Shown here piece after piece: positions 34,831 to 47,706 of a stretch of DNA of 64,000 nucleotides (position 1 is the first letter of the stretch; each line of letters opens with the position of its first letter). The notes under the pieces were generated by a model that worked only from the letters and a program-made list of their open reading frames with translations, made no database searches and was not told the origin of the DNA. The DNA lies in the NCBI RefSeq assembly GCF_040954835.1, contig NC_090697.1, positions 17,786,001-17,850,000 of the forward strand, read 5' to 3'. A program made the position numbers and the translations under genes. The stretch comes from Lepisosteus oculatus. Taxonomy: Eukaryota; Chordata; Actinopteri; Semionotiformes; Lepisosteidae.

Positions 34831-37248
34831 CACGATGACAATCATGTAGAATGGGTAATATAAAACCAGAGGGCGCAGAGGTTTTAAATAAAAAACGTTT
34901 TAAAAGAAATGTTTTAAATCAATTTTAAGAATTTATCAACGAATTTTTAAAATAATTAAAAATGAAATATTAAGGTAAAACAGTGCTGCCATCCATTCCG
35001 GCACATTGTGATGATTACTCAGGAGCACATAAAATGCTGAAAAATTGTTTCTTTAATTAACTAATGACATAAAACCTTTCTATTGTTGCTTACTGTTATT
35101 CTGTTGTAACAGGATTGCTTTCCCATTATATTGTATTCTTTCCGTCTTGAAACTTGTCTGAATTGCGATTATAAATTGCGATTATAACGCAAGATAATTG
35201 CGTTTGCAATAAAAACACTGGAAAATGTGTATCATTTGCAATGCGGCAACATCCGAAAACTTTTAAAAGTTCTGAATACTTTTACAGGGCAACTGTACTG
35301 CATATATACATTATCTTTCAGTGTTTTATTCACCCGATCACTAAAAATAAACCTGCCATAAAAATATTTTCTAATTTTCCTAATAACTTTGTGAACCTGT
35401 TGCAGGTGCCCGTTTTAAACTAAAAAAACCGACTGCATGTACAGTAATTCACACAAATAATCCGCAAATACACCAGTTTGTAGGATGCAGGAAGCCTTAA
35501 CTGGATCTCCTACAATAACTACATCTGAAATTTATCACCATATGATAAAGCAAATTTAAATGTAACTGTACATCAGTGTGACTGAATTGCCAAACTCAAA
35601 TAATCTGATGCTCTATGACATCAGTCTTCCTCTTCTGATGCAAAGCTGTGATAATTACTATATTAAGCTGGTAACCTTTAATGTATTTTAATTGATCAAC
35701 AGCTTTAACTGGTGGATTGGAGATCTGCAGGACTAGGTTTGGAGACCCCCTCGAATGCAGGTGCAATTTGCATTTCTTTCCAGGGCCAGAACGAAATGGA
35801 GAAAACAATCTTTGCAGGTTTTCTAGATGTCTTTAGATGAATAGCTGAAGCTGTTAAAAAGGTCCAGTTAAGCTAATGATCAATTTAGTCACCAAGAGTA
35901 GAGGTGGAATGAAAACCAATACACTCTGCAACCCTCTGGGTTTATAATAGTGTATCACTGGTCTGGATGGATGACATGCATGCCAGGTAGGTCACACGAC
36001 ATTTCAGCTTCTTGATTAGCAAAGCAATTTCACAGTCTCTGTTGGAAAACCTGAGCACAGCAAGGCATGACTGGCGAGTAAAGAATTGACAAAGAAAAGC
36101 CACCTTTACACCGTTCTCCCAAGAAAAAAGTAGAATGGCCTTGACGTGGAAGAAAAAGGAAAAAACCCTGGAGATACACTTGTGGTGGTTTAAATTACAT
36201 TTGTTTGTATCTAGAACTTTGTCTTAAGAATCATATTTATTGAAATGATGGATGGATTTAACATCAAAAATTATTTATAAAATATAGATGTGGCTAAATT
36301 TATTACAACAAATTACATACTAAATTGTCATGAGGTTTAGGAGTTGAAAAAAGATGCTTTATTTTTCTTGCATAACTTTCACAAACGCAGTTAATATCAC
36401 AACCGTGCTCTGTATGTTCAGTTACTATCACACTTCTAAACACATTTAACTACCAGTTTTGTATTTAACCCGTTAAATCTTTGCAATATATTCTTTACAT
36501 CATTTGGCGTGAGTTATCATACCATCTTAAATGTTCCTACTTCATATAAGGTGCAAAACTTTATATTTGATTTTATATTGTTTACTACTTAAGTGGAGAC
36601 ACCAATTAAGAAAATAATTATCATGTAATTCCTTCAATCAAGTCCTTAGCAAGAATGTGTTGTGTGAAAACCATTTTATTTTGTAAAAATCAGTTCAGTC
36701 TCTGCTCAAATAATCAATCCTGATTTTACACAGTAATGTCTCATGGCGAGCATGATTTCAAAGTGCTAAAGGCTTACCTAGGAAGATTTCAGTGGATAAG
36801 AAATTCAGGCTATAAAGAGTTAAATTATCATAACATTCATTAGGTGTTAAAACTGCTTATACAGTCCTTACATTATGAAATACTAATATCTTTATATATC
36901 TTTGTGAATCTGCAGAAGCAGCAGTAAAATGATCTCAATAAGGTAGTTACTCAAATCCAGTTGAAACGGGTGCTCTGCTTCTGTTGTTTTCAAGAACACT
37001 TATAACATCTTATAACACTGCACTGCATCATATACAACTTATTTTCAGGGGCTGCAGCCTTCAGGTTTTAAGGAGTAAAATGAACTACATTCTTATTCTT
37101 TTTTAATAAAACTACATTAAGTTAGACAAGGCACTTTCTTGTTAAAGTCACTTATTTAACAATTTCAGTGCACTGGATAAAGATTTAAATGAGGATGAAA
37201 AAGAAATTCAAGCAGTCGATGTATAATAACCATTCCTTTTGTACATCC
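34831..37248. other. Intergenic; PINX1 3' flank
   Basis: AT-rich, no exon recognised. A 13-bp tandem pair (AATTGCGATTATA twice) sits just before it ends, at 35161-35186. The distal side may include PINX1 3' UTR variants: TTTATT occurs again near 36675. Confidence 0.4.
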
Positions 37249-37254
37249 TTTATT
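37249..37254 (-). terminator. Candidate PINX1 polyadenylation signal (AATAAA on -)
   Basis: TTTATT on + is AATAAA on -, about 465 bases after the PINX1 stop, giving a moderate 3' UTR. Seen; use inferred. Other sites lie further downstream. Confidence 0.4.
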
Positions 37255-37717
37255 ACATTGTCTAGAAATTTTACTGAAGACAGTTCATATTTTAAATGAG
37301 AAATTATTTCCTCTGAAGGGGCTGATGTGTCATTTTTAATAATTAAAATGTTTTCTTTAACATTATTTCTTGTGTTAAGGACACGTAGTACCAGTACCAT
37401 GGCTGAGAAATAAAGTAGATCAATAAAAACCTTGGACTAGAAAAGCTGTTCCCTCTCATCAGACATCACAAGAGGACTGAGGTGAGGAGCAAAGTTTTAG
37501 GGTGTGAACTGTGAGCACTACTAATGCAAAATTACTCATTTCTATCACAAACTTTCATTTTGTGAAAACATCAGACAGGCAAAGTAAAAAGTTGTGTACT
37601 AGGAGACCAAGGCTTAAAAATGAGGAATGTGATGATGTAAGACACATTACTCCATGGTATGCTCTCTGCCCCCTGCATTTTAAAAACGAAGTCTAAACTA
37701 CTTCTAAATTGCCTTCT

Positions 37718-38293
37718 TCAATCTAAATGATCTCTCTTCTTTTTCTTGTTTTTCTTGGGTTTTACAGTGATTTCTTCTGGTTCCTTCTCTTTCTTCTTCC
37801 TCTTCTGTTTTTTCCTCTCTATTTTTTCTGTTGCATTGTCCTCTTCTTCTCCCTGCACATGTCCTTTCACAACCTCTTTGTTTTTTGACTTCTTGGGTTT
37901 TCTGACGGTGTGGCCTACTGTGTCCACGCATTTCTCTCCCTGCTTCTCCAGTTCTTCTCCTTCTGGCGAGCCTTTGCCATCCCCTGTGACAGCCTCCCTC
38001 AGCAGCTCTGCACTTTCTCGGCGGCCATGTTTCTTTTTCTTCTTCTTGGATTTCTGTTTCGGTGATTCTGGAGGGCCCGAGTCTTCGGAAGATGGGACGA
38101 TAGCTGACTCGGTCTGGGCTTCTCCCTGGCTCTTCTTCAACCGGGCCATTCTCTGCGCAAAGTACTCCTGCATGGTCAGAGAGCTGGTGACCGTGTTCAT
38201 GGGGGTTTCCACATCCAGGCCGGAGGTTACAGCTTGTTTGGCATCCCCATCTTCCTGTTCAGTCTCCTCCTGGGATTCTTGACTGCTGCTGCC
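37718..38293 (-). CDS. PINX1: PINX1 terminal coding exon (C-terminal region)
   Basis: PINX1 is a nucleolar G-patch protein that binds TERF1 and the telomerase catalytic subunit and also takes part in rRNA processing. This exon encodes its last 191 residues in phase 0, after an acceptor ATTATTTTCAG ending at 38294. It opens GSSSQESQEETEQEDGD, an acidic/Ser-rich stretch. The family signature TSSLTMQEYFAQRMARLKKS, matching human TTTSAFTIQEYFAKRMAALKN, follows at about residues 36-55. The rest is a long Lys-rich, low-complexity tail (several KKKK runs, ending KKNKKKKRDHLD), corresponding to the C-terminal telomerase-inhibitory domain. The G-patch lies in upstream exons that are not in view. Neighbouring SOX7 supports the call. 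The long + strand frame opposite (37746-38282) is a Ser/Phe-rich shadow of the Lys/Glu codons. Confidence 0.93.
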   Translation of the reverse strand, partial: GSSSQESQEETEQEDGDAKQAVTSGLDVETPMNTVTSSLTMQEYFAQRMARLKKSQGEAQTESAIVPSSEDSGPPESPKQKSKKKKKKHGRRESAELLREAVTGDGKGSPEGEELEKQGEKCVDTVGHTVRKPKKSKNKEVVKGHVQGEEEDNATEKIERKKQKRKKKEKEPEEITVKPKKNKKKKRDHLD

Positions 38294-38547
38294 CTGAAAA
38301 TAATTGGAAAAACAGGATTATGGCATATTTCCAAAACTGACTTAAGATAGCCTGTTAATTTTCTAAAGTAAATAATATAAAATCAAAGTTTTGCACCTCA
38401 TATGAAGAAGGAACATTTAAGAAAAATCATTTTTGTTTTAAAATATTTCAAAGATTTGAAAAAATTAAGGTAGTTTAATATTCTAAAACCTTAACTTTGT
38501 CTCGTATATAGGACACATACAAAATGTATGAAAAGAACTATACATTT

Positions 38548-38570
38548 ATAATAATAATAATAATAATAAT
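38548..38570. repeat. AAT trinucleotide microsatellite
   Basis: Uninterrupted ATA/AAT repeats over 23 bases, directly beside a dispersed repeat whose 5' ends often sit in such tracts. Confidence 0.9.
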
Positions 38571-38645
38571 TGCTTACACTTACAAAGCGCTTTTCTGGAC
38601 ACTCCACTCAAAGCGCTTTACAGGTAATGGGGACTCCCCATGTTG
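38571..38645 (+). repeat. Fish dispersed repeat, AAAGCGCTTTACA family fragment
   Basis: TTACAAAGCGCTTTTCTGGA (38580-38599) followed by CACTCCACTCAAAGCGCTTT (38600-38619) and ACAGGTAATGGGGACTCCCC. This phrase, with its paired AAAGCGCTTT palindromes, is widely repeated in fish genomes, usually after an (AAT)n tract as here. Truncated on the right. Confidence 0.6.
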
Positions 38646-41600
38646 ATACTGAATTTATTTATGTTGATACTGAACAACCTTAAAAACTAAACTCAGTCTG
38701 AATTTCAGAAAAGAAATGTTTTTTTTTCTTCTTCATCACCAGTATTTTGTATAACTCTAAACACAAAGAGTGTAGAGTGTGAATAGATACCCATTATTCA
38801 GTGCCCCCAAAGAACAACTTAAGACATATCTACAAAGTTTATACATTACTGCTGAGTATCTTTAGCTGGAAAAATTAATTATTTTGAGGAAAAACCTCCT
38901 TAAATCAGCTCTGCAACAAAAATTTGTAGGCACTTTTCACACAGGCATTTGACGAACTCTAAAATGAGCACTTGCACTGGTGAACCAAGCATTTACAAAA
39001 AAAGCAGAAAGGTATTTATTAATAACACAAATGATGGATGTGAACTCTGCCCATCTGGATACTTGTACTGTGCCGTTTAAATACGTTCTTGTAGGAAGGC
39101 CAGGGAGCCTTGCCAGATGTTAAGAAGATTGGGATTCGGGAGAAATCCCCTCTTGGTGTGCGAGCCTCACCATCCGGGTGTTTGATGATCATTTCACACC
39201 TTCCAAAAGGTCACCTCATTATTCTGAGCAAGAGACAGGAACTCCATCTCAGAACGCAAAGACACCTAAACCACTCTTCACACACCCAGGTATCAAAGGA
39301 ATTCAAATCACACATTACTGCAGGATTACAGGGAAGCAGCAGCATAATTTATGGATAATAACGGCATGAGCCATAAGTCAAATGAGTGCGTGAAAGAGAT
39401 GACCATTTGACACAGAGGAATTAAAAGGCATCCCCCCATTGACAAGTGGTCCATTAAACTTTTCTGAATCACTCATGACTAATAATAAAGGTTTGAGCAC
39501 AAGCAATGAAGAGTGCAGTTTAGGCAGAGTCTAAGGCAGCCAAGAGAATGCTGCGGCTGTACAGTTCACAATGGAAATGTCTGCTAACTGTGTCAAGGGG
39601 AAAACCACAGCAGCTCATTGGCCATGTTCTCTGTAACATTTCAAATGATAAAAAAAACATGGCCAATGGAATTTCATCTAACACATGCTATCCATAATTA
39701 AAAAAAATGAGTACAATAATCCCTTGCTATATGTGAATTTACTCAAAACTGCATATTCCCCCATAATTTCCTATATACCATTTTACCTTCAAATAAAATG
39801 CAATACTGAGGGACTTATTGGAGTGAGTATAAGCAGTGGAACAGCAATGTCACTTAAGGTCTCGTACATGCCACGTAACACCATCTACACAGACATCATG
39901 ACAGCAATAAATAATTGTCAGAAACTCATAAAAACTATACAATATTATATCCAAAATAGTGTTTTTAATGTAATTGTTTTACTTTATTATAGCTGAAAAA
40001 AATGTTTCAGGGATTTTAAGAGGTTGACTTCTGACATTGGCTTTCCGTACCCTATTTTTCCCCCATAAGGTCTTAAATTTATCAACCGCATTTACCTGCT
40101 GCGAGGGCTTTCAGTAATGAAACCCCTGTGGTTGGCAAGAGATTACTGTAAATGCATTTATACCATTTCACATTCTGATGAATCCCAGAGAGCTTTTACA
40201 TATACAGTAGGAGGGGACCTACTTCACCCACAGAAGAGCAGCAGCCACATGGGTGATGTGACCGAGCTATTAGGCATCAGCAGCCCAGTACACAACAGAT
40301 CAGGTATTGAAGTGAGAAACTGCGTCAACAACTGAATAAAAGAGGAACTTCATGGAGACCAAACTGCAGATGCCCCGAGTTGTATTAGGCCAGGACACTC
40401 AGGTTAACACACCTGCAATCGGACAGTTTGACAGAGTAGTGGTGTTAACCTCCAGGTCACTCTGGCCTGGTACAGTTTGCCATGTAGTGTGGCCAGCATT
40501 GGAAGCGATATAGATTGTACATGTGTACCACATGACTGCATGCTGTTGCAGGGGCTAACTGGTAGGATTCTGTCCCATTTGTCTCACCAAGAGTATATAT
40601 GCCCAAAATCCATATACTTAGTCTTATAAGAACAAAAAATAATGTAACAAGAAAGCACAAAACCGTATTGGAAAAGAAAGAGACAAGTCCTTGAGTCCAG
40701 CTCCATCTTTAACATGTGAAAGAAATAAAAACACAGGAATGGGAGGCAGATTATGGACTAAACGCAAAGTTGCTGGACATATCCAAAGAGAGTAACAGTC
40801 CGCTTAGGACAACCCAAACCAAATTAACACTGAAAATACAGAAGCTGAAGTGGTCATTAAAAGCTAGACACACATTTAACTTTGATGTGTGGTACTATCT
40901 ATTCTACTGACGTCTCAACAGACTTTGGCTGACTTTCAAGAAATTAATTATGTTAAAAAAATGGCAAACACCATCAAATGTATTTGAAGGTGTTTACATA
41001 GCCTTCAAACAGGTGTTCTGGGAAGATATTTCTCACTGCCTATGCTAATCCAGCCACACCACAGACAGGTATGAATGCAGAAGGCCTCTGACAGTAACAG
41101 TTTGAGACGGAAGGGTTTCGCAATGAGAAAATGTTCAGCAACAGAAGACAATCTTCTCGTCATGACCAAGAGAAAATGTCCTTTGCAAGGAACTGATCAT
41201 ATTACTTCCAGTCTTCAGCCTCTAATAAAAATATAGATGAAGAACACAATTTTTAATGTGCTGTTAACAAGCTGATAATGAAGTGCCATCTTGAGAGACA
41301 ATCCCCCTTTATACATAAAATATTAAAAAGATACAGCTCAATAGAACAGATCACTGTAAATTCCTGCCTTAATTACAAACACCAAACAGAAAAAAGTACA
41401 CTACTTGGCACTGTACTAAGAACAATAAAGAAGAATAAAACTTTTAAAAACAGAAAAAACATGGCATTTGTTTGTAAATGGCTTTTATATCTTTCTGAAT
41501 ACGAAAACATGACTTTTCCTGGGCAATAATTTCCAAGTCTGACGGATGTGTGCACACACACACGTGGTACAAGACGCACATGTACAGTACATGATGTGGG

Positions 41601-41780
41601 TGTTTAAGTATCTAGGATTAAGCTAATGTAACTATGATATTCAAAAAAAACTTGAAAATAATTTGGGAGAGGCTAGTACACCAGACTCACAAATATATTT
41701 ACTGTATTTTCTTCTTCCAAATATGATTTCTTAGTTTGTTGTCTGCCATTTTTTCAGACTTTACTTTTCCTCACTTTAGA

Positions 41781-41965
41781 CCAGGGGTGTCCAAAAGCAG
41801 GGGTCCAGTCCAGTCCAGTGTGTCTGCAAGATTTTCAATCCAACTCAGCACTTAATCTGTCCCAGCTAGTAATTAACTTAACTTGAGGAACGTTACAACT
41901 TTTCCCAGCTCTTCAGGAGCTGCTACTTTAAGGACACACTGGCTCTCCAGTACCCGGATTACACA
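41781..41965 (+). mobile_element. hAT-type MITE fragment (CAGGGGTGTCCAAA terminus)
   Basis: The left end CAGGGGTGTCCAAAAGCAGG (41783-41802) matches the terminal inverted repeat of a common fish non-autonomous hAT element. The inner text (GTGTCTGCAAGATTTTCAATCC, AATTAACTTAACTTGAGGA) agrees in order. The expected right end TTTGGACACCCCTG was not seen, so the copy is truncated or worn. Confidence 0.55.
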
Positions 41966-42099
41966 CCCTGTCTTAAGACAGTGCAGCTTTGGAAGTGAAA
42001 GCCTAAGGAAAAGTTCCAATTATCACAACAATCCCCCGCACCAAAACAAAGTCATAGATCCTTAAAAGGAGAAAGAATTCCATGGGTTTATAAAAATGT

Positions 42100-44130
42100 G
42101 CATTTTCCATCAATATCTTACAGTGGAGGGTAAAAAAAAGTTGAACTGGTACAGCACTTCGAGAAAAATTAAAGTGTCCTTTAAAGAGCCCAGAATTTGA
42201 AGAAAACTGTATCTGGCAAGTTCTTAAGTGTGCTCAACAGTACACTGTACTAAGAAGGAATGACAGAAAACTTTCATCTCTACATAGTGTAACATTTCCC
42301 CCTGCAATTGGTTAAAAAAAATCAAATTAAATCCTCTAAACATTTTAAACTACTTTCTCACCCGCCTCTTAACCAAAACATCTTATTAAATGTCATACCA
42401 CCTGATTATATGCATTCCACCTGCTTTCCCAAAAACAGCTGCAAAGCTTTATTTACAGCTGTCCTTTCACACGTAACTTGTATATGTGCAAGGCCGAGTT
42501 TAGACAACAGAGAATATTCCATATCAACGTCAACAGAAAGACTTCATTCTATGTAGTTTGCAAACATAAATTTACTTAGGTTCATGCAGGGACACCATTT
42601 CAGAATATTAATATTATTCCAGGGATGATATCATGTTGGGAGTTCATAGTCTAAATTATCCTCAAAAGGGATAGGGGGTTGAAATTTGATTTATTTTACA
42701 TGCAGTGATGAAAATCTTGTTCACCCTCACAGCCCCTTTGCATTATTCCCAGTGGTGTACAAACCAGGGAATTAGAACTGCTATCAATTTTTATCCACAT
42801 TGTAAAAAATGGTTATAAGAAGTAAGAAGCACATGTTCCCTGTGCACAATAAAACTTCTAAAACAATGTTATTAAGTTTCTTCTTTTTCCACAGTGGCCC
42901 ATAGGTCATGTTTAACATTTGAGATGCCCACGATGACCAAAGTACTAGGAGTCAGCAACATTTTACACTGCAAATACTTTACCTTTACCTGCTTAAACAG
43001 ATAGGCGAGAAATTAAATGTGTACTAAAAAAATAAAAAAGTGCAGCAATAAAAAGTTCAAAATACCATACTGGGAAGGGACAAACAAATTTTGAAATGGT
43101 GCCATACTTTGAGAAAAATGAAAATGTCCTTTTAAGAGCACAGAAACTGAAGATAGTTGTGACTTCTGTGACTCAGAAAGGAATAGAAAACTCATTTCTA
43201 CACTGCATTTCAGTTTTAAAAAAAGGAAATTACATTCACTTAACATTTTTATTGGACAGCTTTGCCCATTTTACCCAAAACCCATTAGACATCTTACTGA
43301 CCTGATCACTCGTGTGAGAAAGTAGTACAGCTACCTTATTTCCTCCAAATAAGATGAAAATCTTAATTTACTCCTATGAATAACTTTTTATATGTCCTGT
43401 AAAACCCTTAGAGAAACAACTGATGGGTTGTGGTCATAATCATTTTAAACACTTTAAGACAAGGGACAAAGAGGAAAAAAGTTCAAAGGCAAAACCTGGC
43501 AGATATTTTATTTCTAGACTGCCATCATGCTCAATTCATCGCCTTCCTTTCCTTTCAACAATTATATTGTTGGCAACTGCAGGAAGGCATTGTTGTCTGT
43601 AATTGGAGGATTGTAAGAAACTCACTTTTTCCAGCTCTCCCACTGGAAAATGGGCAAGAAGGTAATGGTAAGACACCAGTAAACTGGGAACCTGAGGATC
43701 TTTTTTCCCAAACAATGACACTGGTAAAAGTGTTATGTGTTCGTATTCTAAGTCTGGAGTGAGAACTCATAAAAACACAGCATGTAATGGATAATGTATC
43801 AAGACATATAATATAAAAAGTATTATTTTTCCAGAATATATACCTGGTAATAACGGTCTCTTACAGAAAAGGGAGACTGTTGTCTGCTTAATGGATACAT
43901 TCTACAACCCCCAGTCCCATCACTGCCTATATGATTCAGTCTCGTGTATGAAATCCTTTTTATGTGTGTGGGAGTGATGTCCTGTAAAACACCTGGAGAA
44001 CACTGATGTGGTGACTGACACTTTCCACTACAGGACAAGGAGTAGTAACAAAACTGAAAGGAAACCTAGGTAGGAGTTTCTTCTAGACTGCAATACCAAT
44101 CAATTCATCAACTTTCTTTTCAGAGCACAA
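42100..44130. repeat. Diverged local duplications
   Basis: Text at 42143-42203 (TTCGAGAAAAATTAAAGTGTCC then TTTAAAGAGCCCAGAATTTGA) recurs with changes at 43092-43152 (TTTGAGAAAAATGAAAATGTCC then TTTTAAGAGCACAGAAACTGA). Separately, 43393-43530 recurs at about 43978-44105: GTCCTGTAAAACCC with GTCCTGTAAAACAC, and TTTCTAGACTGC with CTTCTAGACTGC. The offsets are near 950 and 585. Alignment by eye only; boundaries uncertain. Confidence 0.55.
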
Positions 44131-44461
44131 AGTAATTCTTTTCCAAGACAAACCAGGCGGTATTATTTTAACCAATAATTCCTGCATAATCTTTGTCTTC
44201 TGACCTAAAAAAACACAACAGCCTCAGGAGGGGGCTAAGGACCACTCAGGCATGGATTATACTGTATAACTCAAACAGTTTGTCATCTGTGCCTGGTGCA
44301 CCATTTGTCTTCATTTTCTTAATGGTGTACTCAATGCATAATGATCCTTCTTGAAGAATGTCCATCCCTAAATCCCCTCTAAACAACACAGAGCTTTAAG
44401 AATGCCTGTGAAACATAATACCCAGGATTTATACAAAATATATACACATTTCTTGGTGCAA

Positions 44462-44509
44462 AGCCTTTATACGTTATATTTTTATACTTTTATATTTTAT
44501 ATAAAGGCT
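44462..44509. repeat. AT-rich hairpin
   Basis: AGCCTTTATA (44462-44471) and its exact reverse complement TATAAAGGCT (44500-44509) flank an AT-rich interior that can extend pairing partially. A short fold-back; no function implied. Confidence 0.6.
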
Positions 44510-44702
44510 CTCCACCAGTAATGTATATTTTCACATAGAATGCACATGATCACAATATATATACAAATAATACAGTCGCCATGGTTCTTTGGCAGTGATA
44601 CGTAAATCACATCAAAACAGGGAAGCTAAAGAACTTCAGGGCAGTAAGATATACAGTGCTTTGAAAATGTTCAAAAATTTCTGTTAATAAAAAAACCTGT
44701 AG

Positions 44703-44850
44703 ATCAGGGGTCTCTAAACCTGGTGATGGAGAATTCCAAACCCATTAGGTTTAAAAAAAATCACCCTTAATTAACCCTTAACACTTGTAAATCATGAATC
44801 AAGCAAACAAGTAATTTGTTGTAAATGAACCCTGGTGTAAATTATATTTC
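44703..44850 (+). mobile_element. Second hAT-type MITE fragment (CAGGGGTCTCTAAACC)
   Basis: The left end ATCAGGGGTCTCTAAACCTG (44703-44722) is followed by GGTGATGGAGAATTCCAAACCC and CCTTAATTAACCCTTAA, the usual order in a fish MITE family with CAGGGGT termini. No right terminus is recognised. Confidence 0.5.
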
Positions 44851-47562
44851 AGATGTATTTTTCAACATATCAGTTGGGTGGATTCGATCTAAAAACAAGA
44901 TGGAATCTTTGTCAGACACAATGAGAAGAGCTGTAACATCACGCATGATCCCCTGATCCACAGTTTGCAAAAGTAAAGACGGATGGAAGAGAAAGGCCTA
45001 TTCTTAATATCTCGAGTGACCTCTCGCTTCAGTGACACTTTTCATGTATTAATCAAATGTTCAAGTTAGCACTGAGGAAAACCTCTCTTCTCTTCTGAAG
45101 CACCATGCATTTCATCTCAAGTCTGTGGCTGGACAATACAAATAGTAATACTATTTCAACATGTCTTTGAGATGTGCAACTGGTTTCAAACCTAGAGACC
45201 TAATGGTACAAAAAGTCAGGAGTCCGTACCCTGACTGGTAGAAGTTCTTCTAAATGTAGATATTCAGCCTAATTAAGTGGTTTAGATCCTCATGTTTTGT
45301 GTTCATATCATGACAGGAGAGTCATCGGGTGAAATGAGGCTCTTGACATTACAAGACAATAGAATGTATAGAGATAAAGTCTATCTGTAAGGTCCAGGGA
45401 ACTCCAATTTTTTTTAAAGAATGGCTTTGTCTTGTTTAGTACTTTTTCCATTGCAATTCCCTCTTGTACTTTACACATTTTGAGTGACTGTTAGGTGTTC
45501 TGTTTTGCATGCTGATGAGCAGAGTAATCAGACAATGTAAAAATCTTTAACTTAAGGTTTAACCACATTACACTGGGGAAGTTGGAAATGGGATCTGTCA
45601 ATCCAAACCCAAATCCAAAAGTCCTCATTTAGAAATTGGAACACAGTGTTTAGACTGTAATTTCTATTACCAACTATAATAATGATAACAGATCTAACAT
45701 GATTTGTTACACAAAAAGTAGAAGGCAGGACCTCACATTTACAAGGCCCAACCATTACATCCCAGACAAGACTTCAGCGATTCCTTATCAGTAAACTTGT
45801 ACATGCAGTTCTTTCTTCTCCAACACTAAAAAATGTGCTGCTAACTTCCAGCTGCCCAAATAAATAAATAATTGTGACCTACAGAAAACTATCCAGTGAC
45901 ACTGTAGAACATAAGATTAATCCTCTGCTGGTTTTTATGGTAATGTGCATTTTAAAATGAATGCTGAAAAGTAGCCAGTAATAATGTGTGCACTTATAAG
46001 CTTTCTGGCTCTTTTGACATATTTCTACATAAAAGCAAACAGTTCTAGTGTGCAACGTGGTAAATACAAGTAGCTCAACAAAACATTTTAGTATAATATT
46101 AAAATAAATTGGGAATATAAGAAAAGCTGCAAAGAAGAGAAGGCCATTTGTCCCATCCAGCGTGTGTAGCTGCTAGCAAGTAATCTTGTTCAGCCATTTA
46201 TTACGAGATCCAAGTCAATACCAGGGTTATGTCCCTATTTGCAAACACAGTGTAACTATCCGGATCCGGCCACCCTTTCAAACTGAGCAGGTGGGAAAGC
46301 AGGGGGCTGGCTAGGAAAAGTTGTGAATGATTTCCAAAGTTCTGACTGAGAGATCAGTGCTCTTGCATCAACAATATTCTAGTCCCTCTACAAAACTCTA
46401 CTCTTTTGTAGTCTACTCTACAAACCTGGTCTGTATGCATAAGTGACAAGAAAGAAAAACAGTTTCCTTCATAGCATTTAAATGATACAGCAGGCATGTG
46501 GCATGAGATTTGATTTACATTTCAATTTATCTCCAGTGAGAGAACTTTTTTTAAAATCTAAATCCAAAATGTAAGGGGACTGGGAACCCTGTCAGGAGTG
46601 AAGTAAAAATGGATGGCATAAAGTACAGGTGAATCCTGGAGGATAACCTGCTAATATGATCAAATGAATGCATGGCAATAATCCAAAATTAAATTGTATA
46701 TTATTTTGTACTTATCATTCCATTAAATCACATGATAACAAATCTAAAATTGTTTTACTGTAAAGCAAAATCACTTTTAACCTTGCTGTCCCAATACTCT
46801 GTGGAAGCTGCTGTAAAGTACATACAGCACATCAATTTGCTGCGCTTTTTTATTTTTGTACTTATGTTTTGTATTGCATGCCTGTGTCGCAAAGTGCTTT
46901 GAGGGTTTTGAGAAGCGCGTGGAAATGACATGGTGTTATTGTATACTGTGGACCGCTGCCATCATGTTAATTTTGTGTATAATGCAAGTGTATAATAAAT
47001 GAGCTTAAGTGTAAAACCTAATAGTAGATTACAAGGCAAACTTATTTGATATCCAAACTGTTACTTGTACAGTGAGCACAAAGAGAGAATAGAAAATAAA
47101 TGACACAGCTATAGACCACAAGGGACAGAAAGAAGTGTAACAGTAGAGATAAGCTGTGAAGATATAATGGGAGCTTCCAAATTGAACTGCTTGGAAAATT
47201 AAAAAGGCATTAGCAGTTAATTGGCCTGAAACCACAAAAGGAAGATAAAGGGGTCTATTACTTATAGCTGTGTATTTCCATAATGCTTAAATATAAATCT
47301 TGTAATTTAAGGCTGGAGATTTTATGTTTAAACTAAAATTCTTAAGTAAGGGATAAGAAAGCTTTATTTGAAATATTTTTTCACAGAGATGTGAAAAACC
47401 TAAAATTCTCATGTTAATTTTGAAAGGATTTACAGATTCACACAAAGTTGTGTTTATTACTTTCTCACGTGGACTTTTCTCCTAAGTAATCGAGCAGAAA
47501 CATCCTATAAGTCTGTTTAGCTTTTGAATTAGAAGGCATACAAATGATTTCTGTGAAAACTC

Positions 47563-47706
47563 GCCCAGGTGTGAGTGTGCATGTCTGCGTGCACCCTGAG
47601 ATAGACTAGTGTCCCATCCAGGGTGTATCCTGGCATGCAATATGTGCAAGGCCCTGACTGCCCCACGACCTTTGACTGGATAAAGCAGTTCGAAAATGGA
47701 TGAATA
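47563..47706 (+). repeat. SINE 3' half
   Basis: GCCCAGGTGTGAGTGTGCAT, TAGTGTCCCATCCAGGGTG, TATCCTGGCATGCAATATG and TGGATAAAGCAGTTCGAAAA then TGGATGAATA are in the same order as the 3' half of the SINE at 27049-27365. The head is missing (5' truncation). Confidence 0.72.

Noticed and set aside
37746..38282. 178-codon + strand open frame opposite the PINX1 exon
   Set aside because: Ser/Phe/Leu-rich shadow produced by the Lys/Glu codons of the PINX1 tail.
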